Assembly: GCA_947166125.1 (NCBI GenBank)
Contig: CAMVCW010000001.1
Span: forward strand, 1-64,000
Length of the DNA stretch: 64,000 nucleotides
Source of the DNA: an uncultured Candidatus Saccharibacteria bacterium
GTDB taxonomy: Bacteria; Patescibacteriota; Saccharimonadia; Saccharimonadales; Saccharimonadaceae
Reading direction: 5' to 3'
A model generated the notes under the pieces. The model ran no database searches and had not been told where the DNA came from. It saw only the letters and a list, made by a program, of their open reading frames with translations. The first letter of the stretch is position 1. Each line of letters starts with the position of its first letter. Of the stretch, positions 41,070 through 49,510 are shown in pieces. Both the position numbers and the translations under genes were made by a program.

Positions 41070-42833
41070 TTACGATAAATCACTCGCAACACGGTTAACT
41101 TCCTCCAATGTAGTAATACCTGACAAAGCCTTTAGTACGCCATCTTGACGCATAGTGACAGTTCCCTTCGACTTAGCTAGACGCATAATCTCATTAGCGG
41201 TGGCGTGAGAGATAATCAACTTTTGAATATCTTCGTCCACGACGATAGTCTCATAAAGACCAGCACGACCAGAATAACCGCCAGGAGTTTCTTTGGTGTC
41301 CATGCCGCGAGCGAGCATGTAAAAATCATCGTTTTTAACTGGTAAGCCTGGGTAGCCTAGGTCTTCACTGACCTTGGCGACGGATTCCTTATTACTAGGC
41401 AATAAATCACCAACGATAGAGTTAACACCCTTGGTCTCTATTTCGGAAGATTTGTACATTTCGCGTTTTTCGGTGACACGACGAACCAAGCGCTGGCCAA
41501 TCACCACGTTGAGAGTGGAAGCTAAAAGAAATGGCTCGATGCCCATGTCCAAGAGACGTGGCAAAATACCCGCAGCGGAGTTGGTGTGGAGGGTAGAAAA
41601 CACTAAGTGACCGGTGAGTGCAGCCTGCACAGCAAGCGAGGCGGTCTCCGAATCACGAATCTCGCCCACCATAACTACATCTGGATCTTGGCGAAGAATA
41701 CTACGGAGGCCAGAAGCAAACGTTAGGCCAGCATCAACATTGACCTGAATTTGATTAATACCGTCCATTTTGTATTCTACCGGGTCTTCTAGGGTAACGA
41801 TATTGATAGCTTCGGATTTAATTTTCTGGATGAGGGCATAGAGGGTAGTGGACTTACCAGAGCCGGTAGGACCAGAGGTCAGGATCATGCCGTTTGGTTT
41901 TTTAATGCCTTCGAGCACGTCACGCAAAGCATGGCCGCTCATACCCATTTTTTCGATCTCCATAGAGACACCTTTTTTATCTAAGAGACGAATTACGACT
42001 TGCTCACCCCAAGTAACGGGAGAAATAGCGATACGAAGATCAATTTCTTGATCATCTACCAGTACAGTAAACTGGCCGTCCTGGGGGATGCGGTGTTCAT
42101 CAATCTTAAGATTGGAGAGAATTTTAATGCGAGAGACCAAGGCCGGAGCGACTGTTTTAGGGAGTTCCATGATTTTGCGAAGAACACCATCGATGCGGCA
42201 ACGAATAATAAGTGAATTTTCTAGAGGCTCGATATGAATATCGGAAGCCTTAGTTTTGGCGGCATAGCTTAAAATAGTAGTAAGAGCCTTAGAGATTGGA
42301 GAATCCTGAACGATAGTTTTGACGTTAGACTGCGCGTCAGCAAGAGCCTCTTCTCCAGTTTCTTTGACGGCATCCTTAACGCCAGAAAAATCTCCATGAT
42401 ATTGATCTAAGACACTACGAATACCACGCTCTGACGACATCCATACCCGGATTGGTTGATTTACGAGAGTAGAGAGATAATCGGTGGCCTGAACGTTGGT
42501 GACATCCACCATGGCGACGTTGAGCATGCCGTCTTTTTCACCAAGCGGCACTGCCATAACGCGAACGGAAGCTTCTTGTGGAATTTTAGAAAGAATATCT
42601 TGATCTATATCAATATTTTTAAGTTCGACATAAGGCACGCCAATAATTAGCGCGGTTGCGTGCGCCACCATATCGTCACTGATGAGTTTACGCCGGACGA
42701 GCTCAGACAAAAGTGGCTTGTTTTCCCTTTCAGATTCTTCTTTAACCGCTTGAACCAGAGTAGGGTCAGCCAAACCCTCGCCTAATAATAGATCAATGAT
42801 TCTGATCTCAGCTTCTTTGGTAAGGAGTGCCAT
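41070..42833 (-). CDS. pilB: Pilus extension ATPase PilB
   Basis: 587 aa. N-terminal GspE_N domain (LLLGEGLADPTLVQAV, ATALIIGVPYVELK), then the AAA-like core: Walker A GPTGSGKST, Asp box IVTLEDPVEY, Walker B VGEIRDSETA, His box GHLVFSTLHTNSA. The tetracysteine zinc site of many PilB proteins is absent from the 435-500 region. It drives pilus assembly. It overlaps the upstream small gene by 1 nt. Confidence 0.95.
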   Translation of the reverse strand: MALLTKEAEIRIIDLLLGEGLADPTLVQAVKEESERENKPLLSELVRRKLISDDMVAHATALIIGVPYVELKNIDIDQDILSKIPQEASVRVMAVPLGEKDGMLNVAMVDVTNVQATDYLSTLVNQPIRVWMSSERGIRSVLDQYHGDFSGVKDAVKETGEEALADAQSNVKTIVQDSPISKALTTILSYAAKTKASDIHIEPLENSLIIRCRIDGVLRKIMELPKTVAPALVSRIKILSNLKIDEHRIPQDGQFTVLVDDQEIDLRIAISPVTWGEQVVIRLLDKKGVSMEIEKMGMSGHALRDVLEGIKKPNGMILTSGPTGSGKSTTLYALIQKIKSEAINIVTLEDPVEYKMDGINQIQVNVDAGLTFASGLRSILRQDPDVVMVGEIRDSETASLAVQAALTGHLVFSTLHTNSAAGILPRLLDMGIEPFLLASTLNVVIGQRLVRRVTEKREMYKSSEIETKGVNSIVGDLLPSNKESVAKVSEDLGYPGLPVKNDDFYMLARGMDTKETPGGYSGRAGLYETIVVDEDIQKLIISHATANEIMRLAKSKGTVTMRQDGVLKALSGITTLEEVNRVASDLS

Positions 42834-43195
42834 TATTGATTCTCCTGAGTGCTATTCTCCGGAGTTAGTACTGTTTCCTCTTCTACATTTACCGATTCGG
42901 TTGTTGACTCACCGTCCGTAGACTCTTCCACATTGGTTTCCGTGTCAGTGACTTCTATACATTCTCCGTAAGTATTATATTCTTCACATTCGCCAACATA
43001 GACCTCTACTGTAGGATTGAGTGCGCGATAATTAAATACCTCTGGGTCTGGGTTGGACAGATTGGTATTGACTGCGGAATCAATGGTTTTATAAGAAACA
43101 TCTTCAATTGGACCCATAAATAAATTAGTGACAAAATAAGCAATCAAAACACCAGCGATAGCTGCGATGATAGAAGTAGCTAAATCTGTTTTCAT
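42833..43195 (-). CDS. Small membrane protein of the pilus operon
   Basis: 120 aa. One N-terminal transmembrane helix (SIIAAIAGVLIAYFVTNLF), then an outside part with two cysteines (GECEEYNTYGEC) and a Glu/Thr/Ser-rich tail. It lies in the position where pilP is found in classical pilMNOP operons, but it has no PilP-like sequence and the cell is expected to have no outer membrane. The start follows the pilO-like stop directly. Confidence 0.7.
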   Translation of the reverse strand: MKTDLATSIIAAIAGVLIAYFVTNLFMGPIEDVSYKTIDSAVNTNLSNPDPEVFNYRALNPTVEVYVGECEEYNTYGECIEVTDTETNVEESTDGESTTESVNVEEETVLTPENSTQENQ

Positions 43196-44065
43196 TTATT
43201 TACCCTCCGCTTTGATGGTTTTTGTGGTTTCGGTGACTGTTGATTCGTCCATGTAATACGCCGTGGCTTGAGCCTGAAGATTAAGTGTATTATTGCTTCC
43301 CCACTCAATAGTGGCGCGTTCGATATCGAATTCGCGGATAGAGCGCTCGATATTATTTAACACGTTCATAGTGGTACCGGTATCAGCTTCTACAGATAAA
43401 CTAACCGAGATGGCATTAAGCCCCGGAACGAGAGTGGAGGCAGACGATGAACCACTAGGGCTGAGGGATTCTGGTTGCCAACCGGATTCAATAAATAATT
43501 TGTTCAAGCTAGCAAGAAGAGCTTCTTCGTTTTTGAAGGCCGGGAGAGCATCTGGGATGATACGCAAAGCTGAACAACTTTTAATAAGCTGGCTAGCTGC
43601 GGCAAGTTCTGTGCTACCATTGGCATCGTTATAAATCTTGTTGAGCTCTGCATAAGTATAATTTTTTTCTGTGTTTGGGTTAATACAGCTAGAACTAGCT
43701 TCTTTTGGTACAGAGTTTAGCGCTTCGTTAGCAGCAAGGTTTTCCAAGATATTGGCGCGAAGAGTGCCGGGGATTTCGGAAACCTCAATACTATCTGGGC
43801 TACATTTTTTAAGCTCGTCTTCGGAATATACATCGCCTTTGGGGCTTTTACAGATTCCTGTGTTCTTGATGACGTTTGAATAAGAAACAATTGCTTCATC
43901 TTCTGCGGCAATAACTTTAGCGTTGAAAGAAATTTGCTGGACGAAGTGGATAATGAGCGAAATAGCCGCACCAAGAACAATAGAAGCAGCTAGGACTGAT
44001 AGGAGCATATATTGCTGTGCTTCAGAGATTTTAGCGCGTTTGCCGATTGCAACTTCTTTAGCCAT
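43196..44065 (-). CDS. PilO-like pilus assembly protein
   Basis: 289 aa from ATG 44065 (MAKEVAIG), with GGAGGG 8 nt upstream. One transmembrane helix at about residues 22-44 (MLLSVLAASIVLGAAISLII), a coiled region, then a C-terminal ferredoxin-like segment (NAISVSLSVEADTGTTMNVL, NIERSIREFDIE) as in PilO. It would form the PilN-PilO ring around the pilus. Assigned mostly by position and topology. Confidence 0.75.
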   Translation of the reverse strand: MAKEVAIGKRAKISEAQQYMLLSVLAASIVLGAAISLIIHFVQQISFNAKVIAAEDEAIVSYSNVIKNTGICKSPKGDVYSEDELKKCSPDSIEVSEIPGTLRANILENLAANEALNSVPKEASSSCINPNTEKNYTYAELNKIYNDANGSTELAAASQLIKSCSALRIIPDALPAFKNEEALLASLNKLFIESGWQPESLSPSGSSSASTLVPGLNAISVSLSVEADTGTTMNVLNNIERSIREFDIERATIEWGSNNTLNLQAQATAYYMDESTVTETTKTIKAEGK

Positions 44066-44066
44066 A

Positions 44067-45227
44067 CTAATTCCCTCCATTTACATTATTGGTATTTGTA
44101 CTACATGCCGTATCGCCATCGGCACAATCTCTAGCACGTTCACCGAACATGGCTTGAACCTGAACGTAAGAATCGGTAACATTGCGGCGACCAGAAGGAG
44201 CAATGGCTAGGACGTGAGAATTGGTAAAATTATAAACTGCTGGCGCTAGAGAAATAACAGCCGAAAATCTGAGGACCAGTTCGTCGCCGGCACCACGACC
44301 ATTAGAAGAATCTGATACTCTAATACCATCTGTGCCACCCGGGACCAAGAGACAAGATTCATTGGACTCTATCCACTTGGGACTTGCGGCATTTTGGCTA
44401 TCATTACCAGTATAGGTAATGCAGGCACTCTCAAAATGTGCTACGCCGGAGATTTGGCCATTTAAGTTCATGTACGGCTGGCCTTCTACTTGGGTTTGTT
44501 TATACCAATCACTATATTGTGGGGTACGCCAAATACGAACGACCTGTTGACCTTCGTATTCTTCGGTGGAGTAATCGCTGACCTCGGTATCCTTAGATGG
44601 ATTACAACCTTCTGCGTTGATGGTCCAGAAGGCATAGATACCTTTAGAAGGCTCCATAAAGGTAGCACCATCAGCGCCAGTTTCAATCATACAATACGCT
44701 GGGATGGTTGCACCGTTTTTATCGACGTAGTTGCCATAATCGTAACGCATATACTGCATACTTTTCTTGAAGGAATCTAGTACGTTGTAATCGATAAATG
44801 GTTCTCTGCCAGCATTGGCTTGGGCATCAAAACTAAACGTGGGCTGGTCACCAGAAAGATTGACATTTAACTCTGAGACCGTAATAGTATCGGCGCCAGT
44901 TGGAATAAGGGCAGAAAGAATATTAAAAGTACGTGAAAGAACTTTCTTGTTATTGGTAAGAGTAGAAATATTGCCAACCTGATCTTTGATGGTCAGGAAT
45001 TCATCTAAATCGCTATAAGAGTTAAGCTTCTGAGACAGACCATCCAAAGTAGATTTTTTGCCATCTAGCGCTGCCTGTTGTCCACCCATGATGAGTGCAA
45101 CAATTGCAGTAGCACCAAGGCTAACCGCACCCACTACAATACAAATGAAATAAATAAGGTTACGCAATTTGAGCGTCTTAATCATTTCGCCTTTGATGTC
45201 TGGGACTAGATTAATTTCGCGTGCCAT
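44067..45227 (-). CDS. PilN-like pilus assembly protein
   Basis: 386 aa. The N-terminal EINLVPDIKGEM is the conserved PilN segment that binds PilM, followed by a membrane helix (LIYFICIVVGAVSLGATAIV) and a coiled stretch (LSQKLNSYSDLDEF). The outside part is much longer than in proteobacterial PilN (about 200 aa). AAGGAG stands 8 nt before the ATG, which overlaps the pilM stop by 1 nt. Confidence 0.85.
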   Translation of the reverse strand: MAREINLVPDIKGEMIKTLKLRNLIYFICIVVGAVSLGATAIVALIMGGQQAALDGKKSTLDGLSQKLNSYSDLDEFLTIKDQVGNISTLTNNKKVLSRTFNILSALIPTGADTITVSELNVNLSGDQPTFSFDAQANAGREPFIDYNVLDSFKKSMQYMRYDYGNYVDKNGATIPAYCMIETGADGATFMEPSKGIYAFWTINAEGCNPSKDTEVSDYSTEEYEGQQVVRIWRTPQYSDWYKQTQVEGQPYMNLNGQISGVAHFESACITYTGNDSQNAASPKWIESNESCLLVPGGTDGIRVSDSSNGRGAGDELVLRFSAVISLAPAVYNFTNSHVLAIAPSGRRNVTDSYVQVQAMFGERARDCADGDTACSTNTNNVNGGN

Positions 45228-46273
45228 TAATCGTTGCTCCTTTCTGATAGACCTATGACCACTGCAAACTCACTAGAGACATTAGCGAGTGCACGTTGCT
45301 GGCTAGACGTGGTACGGACAAACTGCCAAGGGTTGCCGCGCATAGTGGCAACGCCAGTTTTAGCTTCGATGTATTCTGGGAAAAGTGGAATAATTTCACC
45401 GTAGCTAGAAAGCACAATACCACCAACTTTACCATTAATATATTTAGTCTGGAAGAAGCGAACAGATTTGGCGAGCTCTGCAGCGTAAGCATCTAAGTGG
45501 GTGTTAAGAATTCTGAAAACCTGCCCCTCAACTTGATTCTCGTCGAGACCGAATTTTAATAAGAATTGGCGTGCTTGATCTGGACGAACGTTCAAGCCGT
45601 TAGCGATGGCACGAATCAGTACTTCTACCCCACCAGGAATAGAGCGCACTAAGCGTGGTTGATCTTTATACATAATAACAATGTCTGTAGATCCTTCTCC
45701 AAGGTCTACTATCATTGTAGCATCTATAGAGCCTGGATTATTGAGCGCACGGGCAAGCGCAAGTGGCTCCGGCTCCATGGCAATAATATTAAGGCCGGTT
45801 TTCTCAATCATTTCCATGGTGGATTCGGCATAATCTTTGGCTACAGAGCTGACCAGAACTTCAGTTTTGGCCGGATCGTTAAAGCTAGGGCCGAGGATTA
45901 CGTAGTCGGCCTTGGCGTCGCTCATAGCCATCGGGACATATTTATCAATCTCGTATTTGAAAGATTTTTTAAGTTCTTTTTCTGGTAAAGTTTCAGTTTC
46001 TACGATAGAAGTAAAAGTTTTGCTAGCGGGGAGGCCGAGAGCAATGTTTTTGGTTTTGATACCGGCCTGATTAACGGCGCCTAAAATAGCTTCGCCAAGA
46101 CGTTTCTTGCCTAAATCTGAAGAATCTTGAGTAAGCTGTGGAGTAATTGGTACGTAAGCGTACTTCTGGAGAGTCCAGCCATGCTGACTGTTACCAGAAA
46201 GCTGCACGATTCGCATCGAATTTGTCCCAATATCTAGGGAGAAAAAGTCGCCCACGCCATGCAATAAGTTCAT
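45227..46273 (-). CDS. pilM: PilM, actin-like pilus assembly protein
   Basis: 348 aa from ATG 46273, where TATAAT ends 7 nt upstream (leaderless); the frame runs 36 nt further. Actin-fold motifs: FSLDIGTNSMRIVQL, TMIVDLGEGSTDIVIM and GIVLSSYGEIIP. KELKKSFKYEIDKYVPM is the typical PilM helix. It binds the PilN N-terminus inside the membrane. First gene of the pilMNO-x-B operon. Confidence 0.93.
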   Translation of the reverse strand: MNLLHGVGDFFSLDIGTNSMRIVQLSGNSQHGWTLQKYAYVPITPQLTQDSSDLGKKRLGEAILGAVNQAGIKTKNIALGLPASKTFTSIVETETLPEKELKKSFKYEIDKYVPMAMSDAKADYVILGPSFNDPAKTEVLVSSVAKDYAESTMEMIEKTGLNIIAMEPEPLALARALNNPGSIDATMIVDLGEGSTDIVIMYKDQPRLVRSIPGGVEVLIRAIANGLNVRPDQARQFLLKFGLDENQVEGQVFRILNTHLDAYAAELAKSVRFFQTKYINGKVGGIVLSSYGEIIPLFPEYIEAKTGVATMRGNPWQFVRTTSSQQRALANVSSEFAVVIGLSERSND

Positions 46274-46298
46274 ATCTATTATTATATGCTTATGGCTT

Positions 46299-46922
46299 TT
46301 ATTTTGCAAGCTTTAAATAATAGAATCTTTCTAGATTGCCGTTCTTGCCGGCTAATCTATTGTCGCGCTTGTTGATAATGATGAAATTATTTTGCCCCAG
46401 CCATTGTTCAAAATTTTTAATGATTTCGCGACGAATCTTTTCGTTTTTTACGACACCCTTGTTTAGTTGATATGGCCTAGCTTCAAATTGGGGCTTAAGC
46501 ATTACTAAGAAATCCGTATTGCTACGTGATAAGTGTATTTTAGCATACTTTAAGATTTTTGTCAAGCTCAAGAAGGATACATCGGCTACAATAACATCGG
46601 GAACTTTGGTTTTAAAATCAAATATATCGGTTTTTTCGTGCAGTTCTATTCTGGGATCGTAGCGGAGAGGGGCCTTCATTTGATGAGTTCCCTTCTCTAC
46701 CGCGATCACTTTAGCGGCGCCAAGATTTAGAGCTAATTCGGTGAAACCGCCAGTGGAAGAGCCGACGTCTAAAACTACTTTGCCACGAAAATCATAATTA
46801 AAAAACCTCACGGCATCAGATAATTTGATATAACCTCGGATGGGGCCTGCCGCCGCAGTTTTCCCCACCGTACTCGGTCTGTGCCTGCGTGCGGCGGGGT
46901 TCCACCCAGCGGTGCCACCCAT
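46299..46922 (-). CDS. TlyA-like rRNA methyltransferase domain without S4 domain
   Basis: About 207 aa. The FtsJ/TlyA methyltransferase core is clear (KLSDAVRFFNYDFRGKVVLD, GSSTGGFTELAL, VIVADVSFLSLTKIL, LKPQFEARPYQLNKGVV). The S4 RNA-binding domain that opens normal TlyA (about 60 aa) is missing. In its place the first 30 codons come from a G+C-rich palindrome (46837-46925) that also supplies the ATG at 46922. The gene begins 10 nt after the efp stop. It may methylate rRNA with altered targeting, or be non-functional. Confidence 0.75.
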   Translation of the reverse strand: MGGTAGWNPAARRHRPSTVGKTAAAGPIRGYIKLSDAVRFFNYDFRGKVVLDVGSSTGGFTELALNLGAAKVIAVEKGTHQMKAPLRYDPRIELHEKTDIFDFKTKVPDVIVADVSFLSLTKILKYAKIHLSRSNTDFLVMLKPQFEARPYQLNKGVVKNEKIRREIIKNFEQWLGQNNFIIINKRDNRLAGKNGNLERFYYLKLAK

Positions 46923-46925
46923 CCG
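46837..46925. repeat. G+C-rich palindrome at the 5' end of the tlyA-like gene
   Basis: Arms CGGATGGG/CCCATCCG, continuing loosely through CCTGCCGCCGCAG and its partner TGGCACCGCTGGG. 89 bp, clearly richer in G+C than the A+T-rich genes on both sides. It encodes MGGTAGWNPAARRHRPSTVG and following residues. Confidence 0.75.
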
Positions 46926-46932
46926 GATTGAA

Positions 46933-47493
46933 TTACTTTTTGCGTTCCCGATAGGCATAAGTATCCGTATCCACCGAAACGACGTCGCCTTCCTTAATAA
47001 AGGCTGGAACTTTGATAACAACGCCGGTTTCCAAGGTGGCATCCTTCATAACCGAGCTAGTAGTATCACCCTTTACGGCGTTTTCCGTGTAAGTGACAAC
47101 AAGCCAAATGTTCTTTGGCAATACTAGGTTGATTGGGGTGCCGTTGTAGAACTGGATCTCCATTTCGTCGCCATCTTTCATGAAATCTTTAGAGTCGCCA
47201 ACCATATCGGCAGGAAGCTCGTATTGTTCAAAAGATTCTGGATCCATGAAATAGAACTTTTCGTCGTCTTTGTAGAGATATTGAACCTTGCGAGTGGTGA
47301 CCTCGGCTGGCTCAATTTTTTCTTGACCTTTAAAAGTTTTAGGTAAAAGTGCACCAGTGATAAGGTTTTTAACCTTAACATTGACGATGGAGCCACCGCG
47401 GCCCATAACTTTTTGGGAATATTCGACTACTTTATACGGTTGACCGTCTAAAGTAATGAGCGTGTTTTTCTTTAGATCTGTTGGTCCGTACAT
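46933..47493 (-). CDS. efp: Elongation factor P
   Basis: 186 aa, three beta-barrel domains. It binds stalled ribosomes between the P and E sites to help proline bond formation. Domain I has the tip loop KVMGRGGSIVNVK, where Arg32 sits at the place of the modified residue (Lys in E. coli, Arg in EarP-type systems). Domain III ends TLETGVVIKVPAFIKEGDVV. No modifying enzyme gene is seen. rpsR lies 9 nt upstream. Confidence 0.95.
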   Translation of the reverse strand: MYGPTDLKKNTLITLDGQPYKVVEYSQKVMGRGGSIVNVKVKNLITGALLPKTFKGQEKIEPAEVTTRKVQYLYKDDEKFYFMDPESFEQYELPADMVGDSKDFMKDGDEMEIQFYNGTPINLVLPKNIWLVVTYTENAVKGDTTSSVMKDATLETGVVIKVPAFIKEGDVVSVDTDTYAYRERKK

Positions 47494-47502
47494 AATATCT
47501 CC

Positions 47503-47700
47503 TTAACTATTTGATACAAATGGCAAGAGAGCCAAGTGGCGAGCACGCTTAATGGCGACCGCTAGTTGGCGTTGTTGCTTGGCGGAAAGACCAGTTTTGG
47601 AAATTGGCTCAATCCGACCGTAAACATCGATATAGCGTTGTAAAGTTTTAACATCGCGATAATCGAAGTATAAATTTGGATCGTTTTTAATCCTTCTCAT
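47503..47700 (-). CDS. rpsR: Small ribosomal subunit protein bS18
   Basis: 65 aa. [21 protein letters not shown] and [23 protein letters not shown] are the full bS18 signature. It pairs with bS6 on the 30S platform. Third gene of the rpsF-ssb-rpsR operon; AAGGAGAT precedes it. Confidence 0.97.
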   Translation of the reverse strand: MRRIKNDPNLYFDYRDVKTLQRYIDVYGRIEPISKTGLSAKQQRQLAVAIKRARHLALLPFVSNS

Positions 47701-47724
47701 AAAATCTCCTTCGCTTATAGATTA

Positions 47725-48186
47725 TTAGAATGGGACATCGCTGAGGTCGATTTCGCCATCAGGAATGTCATCTGGGATGTCGCTGGCCGCAGAGCTATCT
47801 GCAGTGCCGGCACCACCATAATTGTTAGAGTAAGAACTGCCACCGCTGTTGTCGCGAGCGCCAGTGAAGTTGAAATCTTCTACTACGATTTCAACACGAG
47901 AGCGTTTGCTGCCAGTGGTTTTGTCTTCCCAACTGCGCTGATCGAGGCGACCAGAAACGAGTACGCCGGTGCCTTTTTTGGCATATTGGCTGATCATCTC
48001 GCCGAGTTTACCCCAAGCAGAACAATCGATAAAGGAAACATCCTCCTTTTGTTCCCCGCTAGCATCACGGTAGGTACGATTTACCGCTACTGAGAAGCTG
48101 CAAACACTAGCGCCATTTGGCGTGCTGCGAAGCTCTGGGTCGCGAGTGAGGTTACCGGTGATGATTGCTTTACTAAAACCGCGCAT
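47725..48186 (-). CDS. ssb: Single-stranded DNA-binding protein
   Basis: 153 aa. OB-fold (KAIITGNLTRDPELRSTPNG, FIDCSAWGKLGEMISQYAKKG, VSGRLDQRSWED), Gly/Ser/Asn-rich linker (GGSSYSNNYGGAG) and an acidic C-terminal tip ending DLSDVPF that recruits repair and replication proteins. Placed between rpsF and rpsR as in most bacteria. Confidence 0.97.
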   Translation of the reverse strand: MRGFSKAIITGNLTRDPELRSTPNGASVCSFSVAVNRTYRDASGEQKEDVSFIDCSAWGKLGEMISQYAKKGTGVLVSGRLDQRSWEDKTTGSKRSRVEIVVEDFNFTGARDNSGGSSYSNNYGGAGTADSSAASDIPDDIPDGEIDLSDVPF

Positions 48187-48192
48187 AATAAA

Positions 48193-48552
48193 TTATTCTC
48201 CTTTTTCTTCGGTATCTTCTTCGTTGGATTTTTTAGCCTCTTTACGGCGAGCCTCCAACTTGGCTTTGCGTTCGTCTACACGGACGAGCAAGTAGCGCAA
48301 AACTTCGTCGGTGATGTTAAACACAGACGAGAGTTTGGCTGGAGCGTCGGCCGGAAGCTCCAAATTAAAGTAATAATAGATGGCAAAATCTTGGCCGTTG
48401 ATAGAATAAGCGAGGCGCTTTTTGCCTTCGGCTTCTTCTTTGGTGATTTTGCCGCCGTTTTGCTCGATAATTTTCTTTACCTTATCGAGGGCGGGGTCTA
48501 TGTTCATCTCCAAATCGGGATGGAACAAGACTGAGAGTTCGTAGTCTTTCAT
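48193..48552 (-). CDS. rpsF: Small ribosomal subunit protein bS6
   Basis: 119 aa. YELSVLFHPDLEMNIDPALDKV, KRLAYSINGQDFAIYYYFNLEL and DEVLRYLLVRVDE are typical bS6 strands and helices, with a charged C-terminal tail. AAAGGAG stands 5 nt before the ATG. First gene of the operon, with a folded leader upstream. Confidence 0.96.
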   Translation of the reverse strand: MKDYELSVLFHPDLEMNIDPALDKVKKIIEQNGGKITKEEAEGKKRLAYSINGQDFAIYYYFNLELPADAPAKLSSVFNITDEVLRYLLVRVDERKAKLEARRKEAKKSNEEDTEEKGE

Positions 48553-48646
48553 AAAACTCCTTTGGTTAAAGCAAACGCTGCTCTTGCCCGCTGATCGTAG
48601 TGGACGGTTGGCTCGTTTGCTGAGCTGATATTATGGGGTGATTATA
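48553..48646 (-). promoter_or_regulatory. Promoter and folded leader of rpsF operon (possible S6:S18 site)
   Basis: TATAAT at 48641-48646. The roughly 80-nt leader has an outer stem AGCAAACG/CGTTTGCT and inside it ACCG and GCGGGC segments. Many bacteria control this operon by binding of the S6:S18 complex to a leader helix with a CCG feature that mimics 16S rRNA; the layout here is compatible. The match is not proven. Confidence 0.55.
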
Positions 48647-48713
48647 GCATAGAATTGGGGTGTTGGCAAGAAACTTAGTCGACCTCAAATTATAATTCCA
48701 TGACTATATGATA

Positions 48714-49508
48714 CTATGGCCGTTCTAAAGGATAGTAATATCTGACACTGTTAGCAGGCAAAACATAATAAGAGAAGAGTTCTGGCGAAACGCCGAGTGA
48801 AGAGATGGCATCTTTGACTTGTTGTATATACGATTCCTTAGTTGAATCCCCTAATACGTCGAAAGTATACGGGGTGATTTCAATTCTGTTTGAATTATCT
48901 TCTAAAGAATATCTGACGCCAAAATGATTAAACTCAAAACGGGATATAAAATCTGATACTAGTTCGTATTTGCCAGCAAGACCAAAGTCATCTTTGCAGC
49001 TAAAGTCTTGGTAGATGATTTCTTGTGTGCTATCGAGACAGAAAATTCTATAAGACTTATAGTAGTCTACATATTGGTTCGGCTCTTCGTCCGAGTATTC
49101 GTTGTAAAACCAGTATGACTGTCTAATTTCAGGTATATCTATTATCGCACTAATGTAATTAATATTTTGATCTTTAAAATATATATTTTTTACACTATTA
49201 TCACGAATTACGGCATCAACAGAGGTGGAAATATCCTTGTCTGGAGAATTCCTGAGGATTAATGCAAATAAAGTTGTTTCAATTCCTTGAAGATAGCCAG
49301 TGTAATTCTCGGGTATGATAGAGGAGAAATTATTGATTTTGGCAACTGGAACACGGCTAGGGTCTTCATCATTGATTTCAGAGGGCTGAAATAGTCTAGG
49401 TATAGAAATTGCAAGAAAAATTATAAAAACTACTTGAATAATAATAAATATAGCCGTAGGTATATTAATTTTAATCCTAGAGTCCGTCTGGTTTTGCCAT
49501 TCTTCCAT
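48714..49508 (-). CDS. Membrane-anchored protein, unknown
   Basis: 264 aa. One N-terminal transmembrane helix (AIFIIIQVVFIIFLAISI), then an outside domain of about 220 residues rich in Asp, Ser, Tyr and Asn with two cysteines (FCLDSTQ, SCKDDFG). No family recognised. It is the last gene of a three-gene set with the multidomain hydrolase (2 nt upstream) and the PEGA protein, which suggests a common surface assembly. Confidence 0.65.
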   Translation of the reverse strand: MEEWQNQTDSRIKINIPTAIFIIIQVVFIIFLAISIPRLFQPSEINDEDPSRVPVAKINNFSSIIPENYTGYLQGIETTLFALILRNSPDKDISTSVDAVIRDNSVKNIYFKDQNINYISAIIDIPEIRQSYWFYNEYSDEEPNQYVDYYKSYRIFCLDSTQEIIYQDFSCKDDFGLAGKYELVSDFISRFEFNHFGVRYSLEDNSNRIEITPYTFDVLGDSTKESYIQQVKDAISSLGVSPELFSYYVLPANSVRYYYPLERP

Positions 49509-49510
49509 AA

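Noticed and set aside
48600-48640. Palindromic element before rpsF
   Set aside because: Too short and located exactly as a ribosomal-protein leader; treated as a regulatory leader instead.
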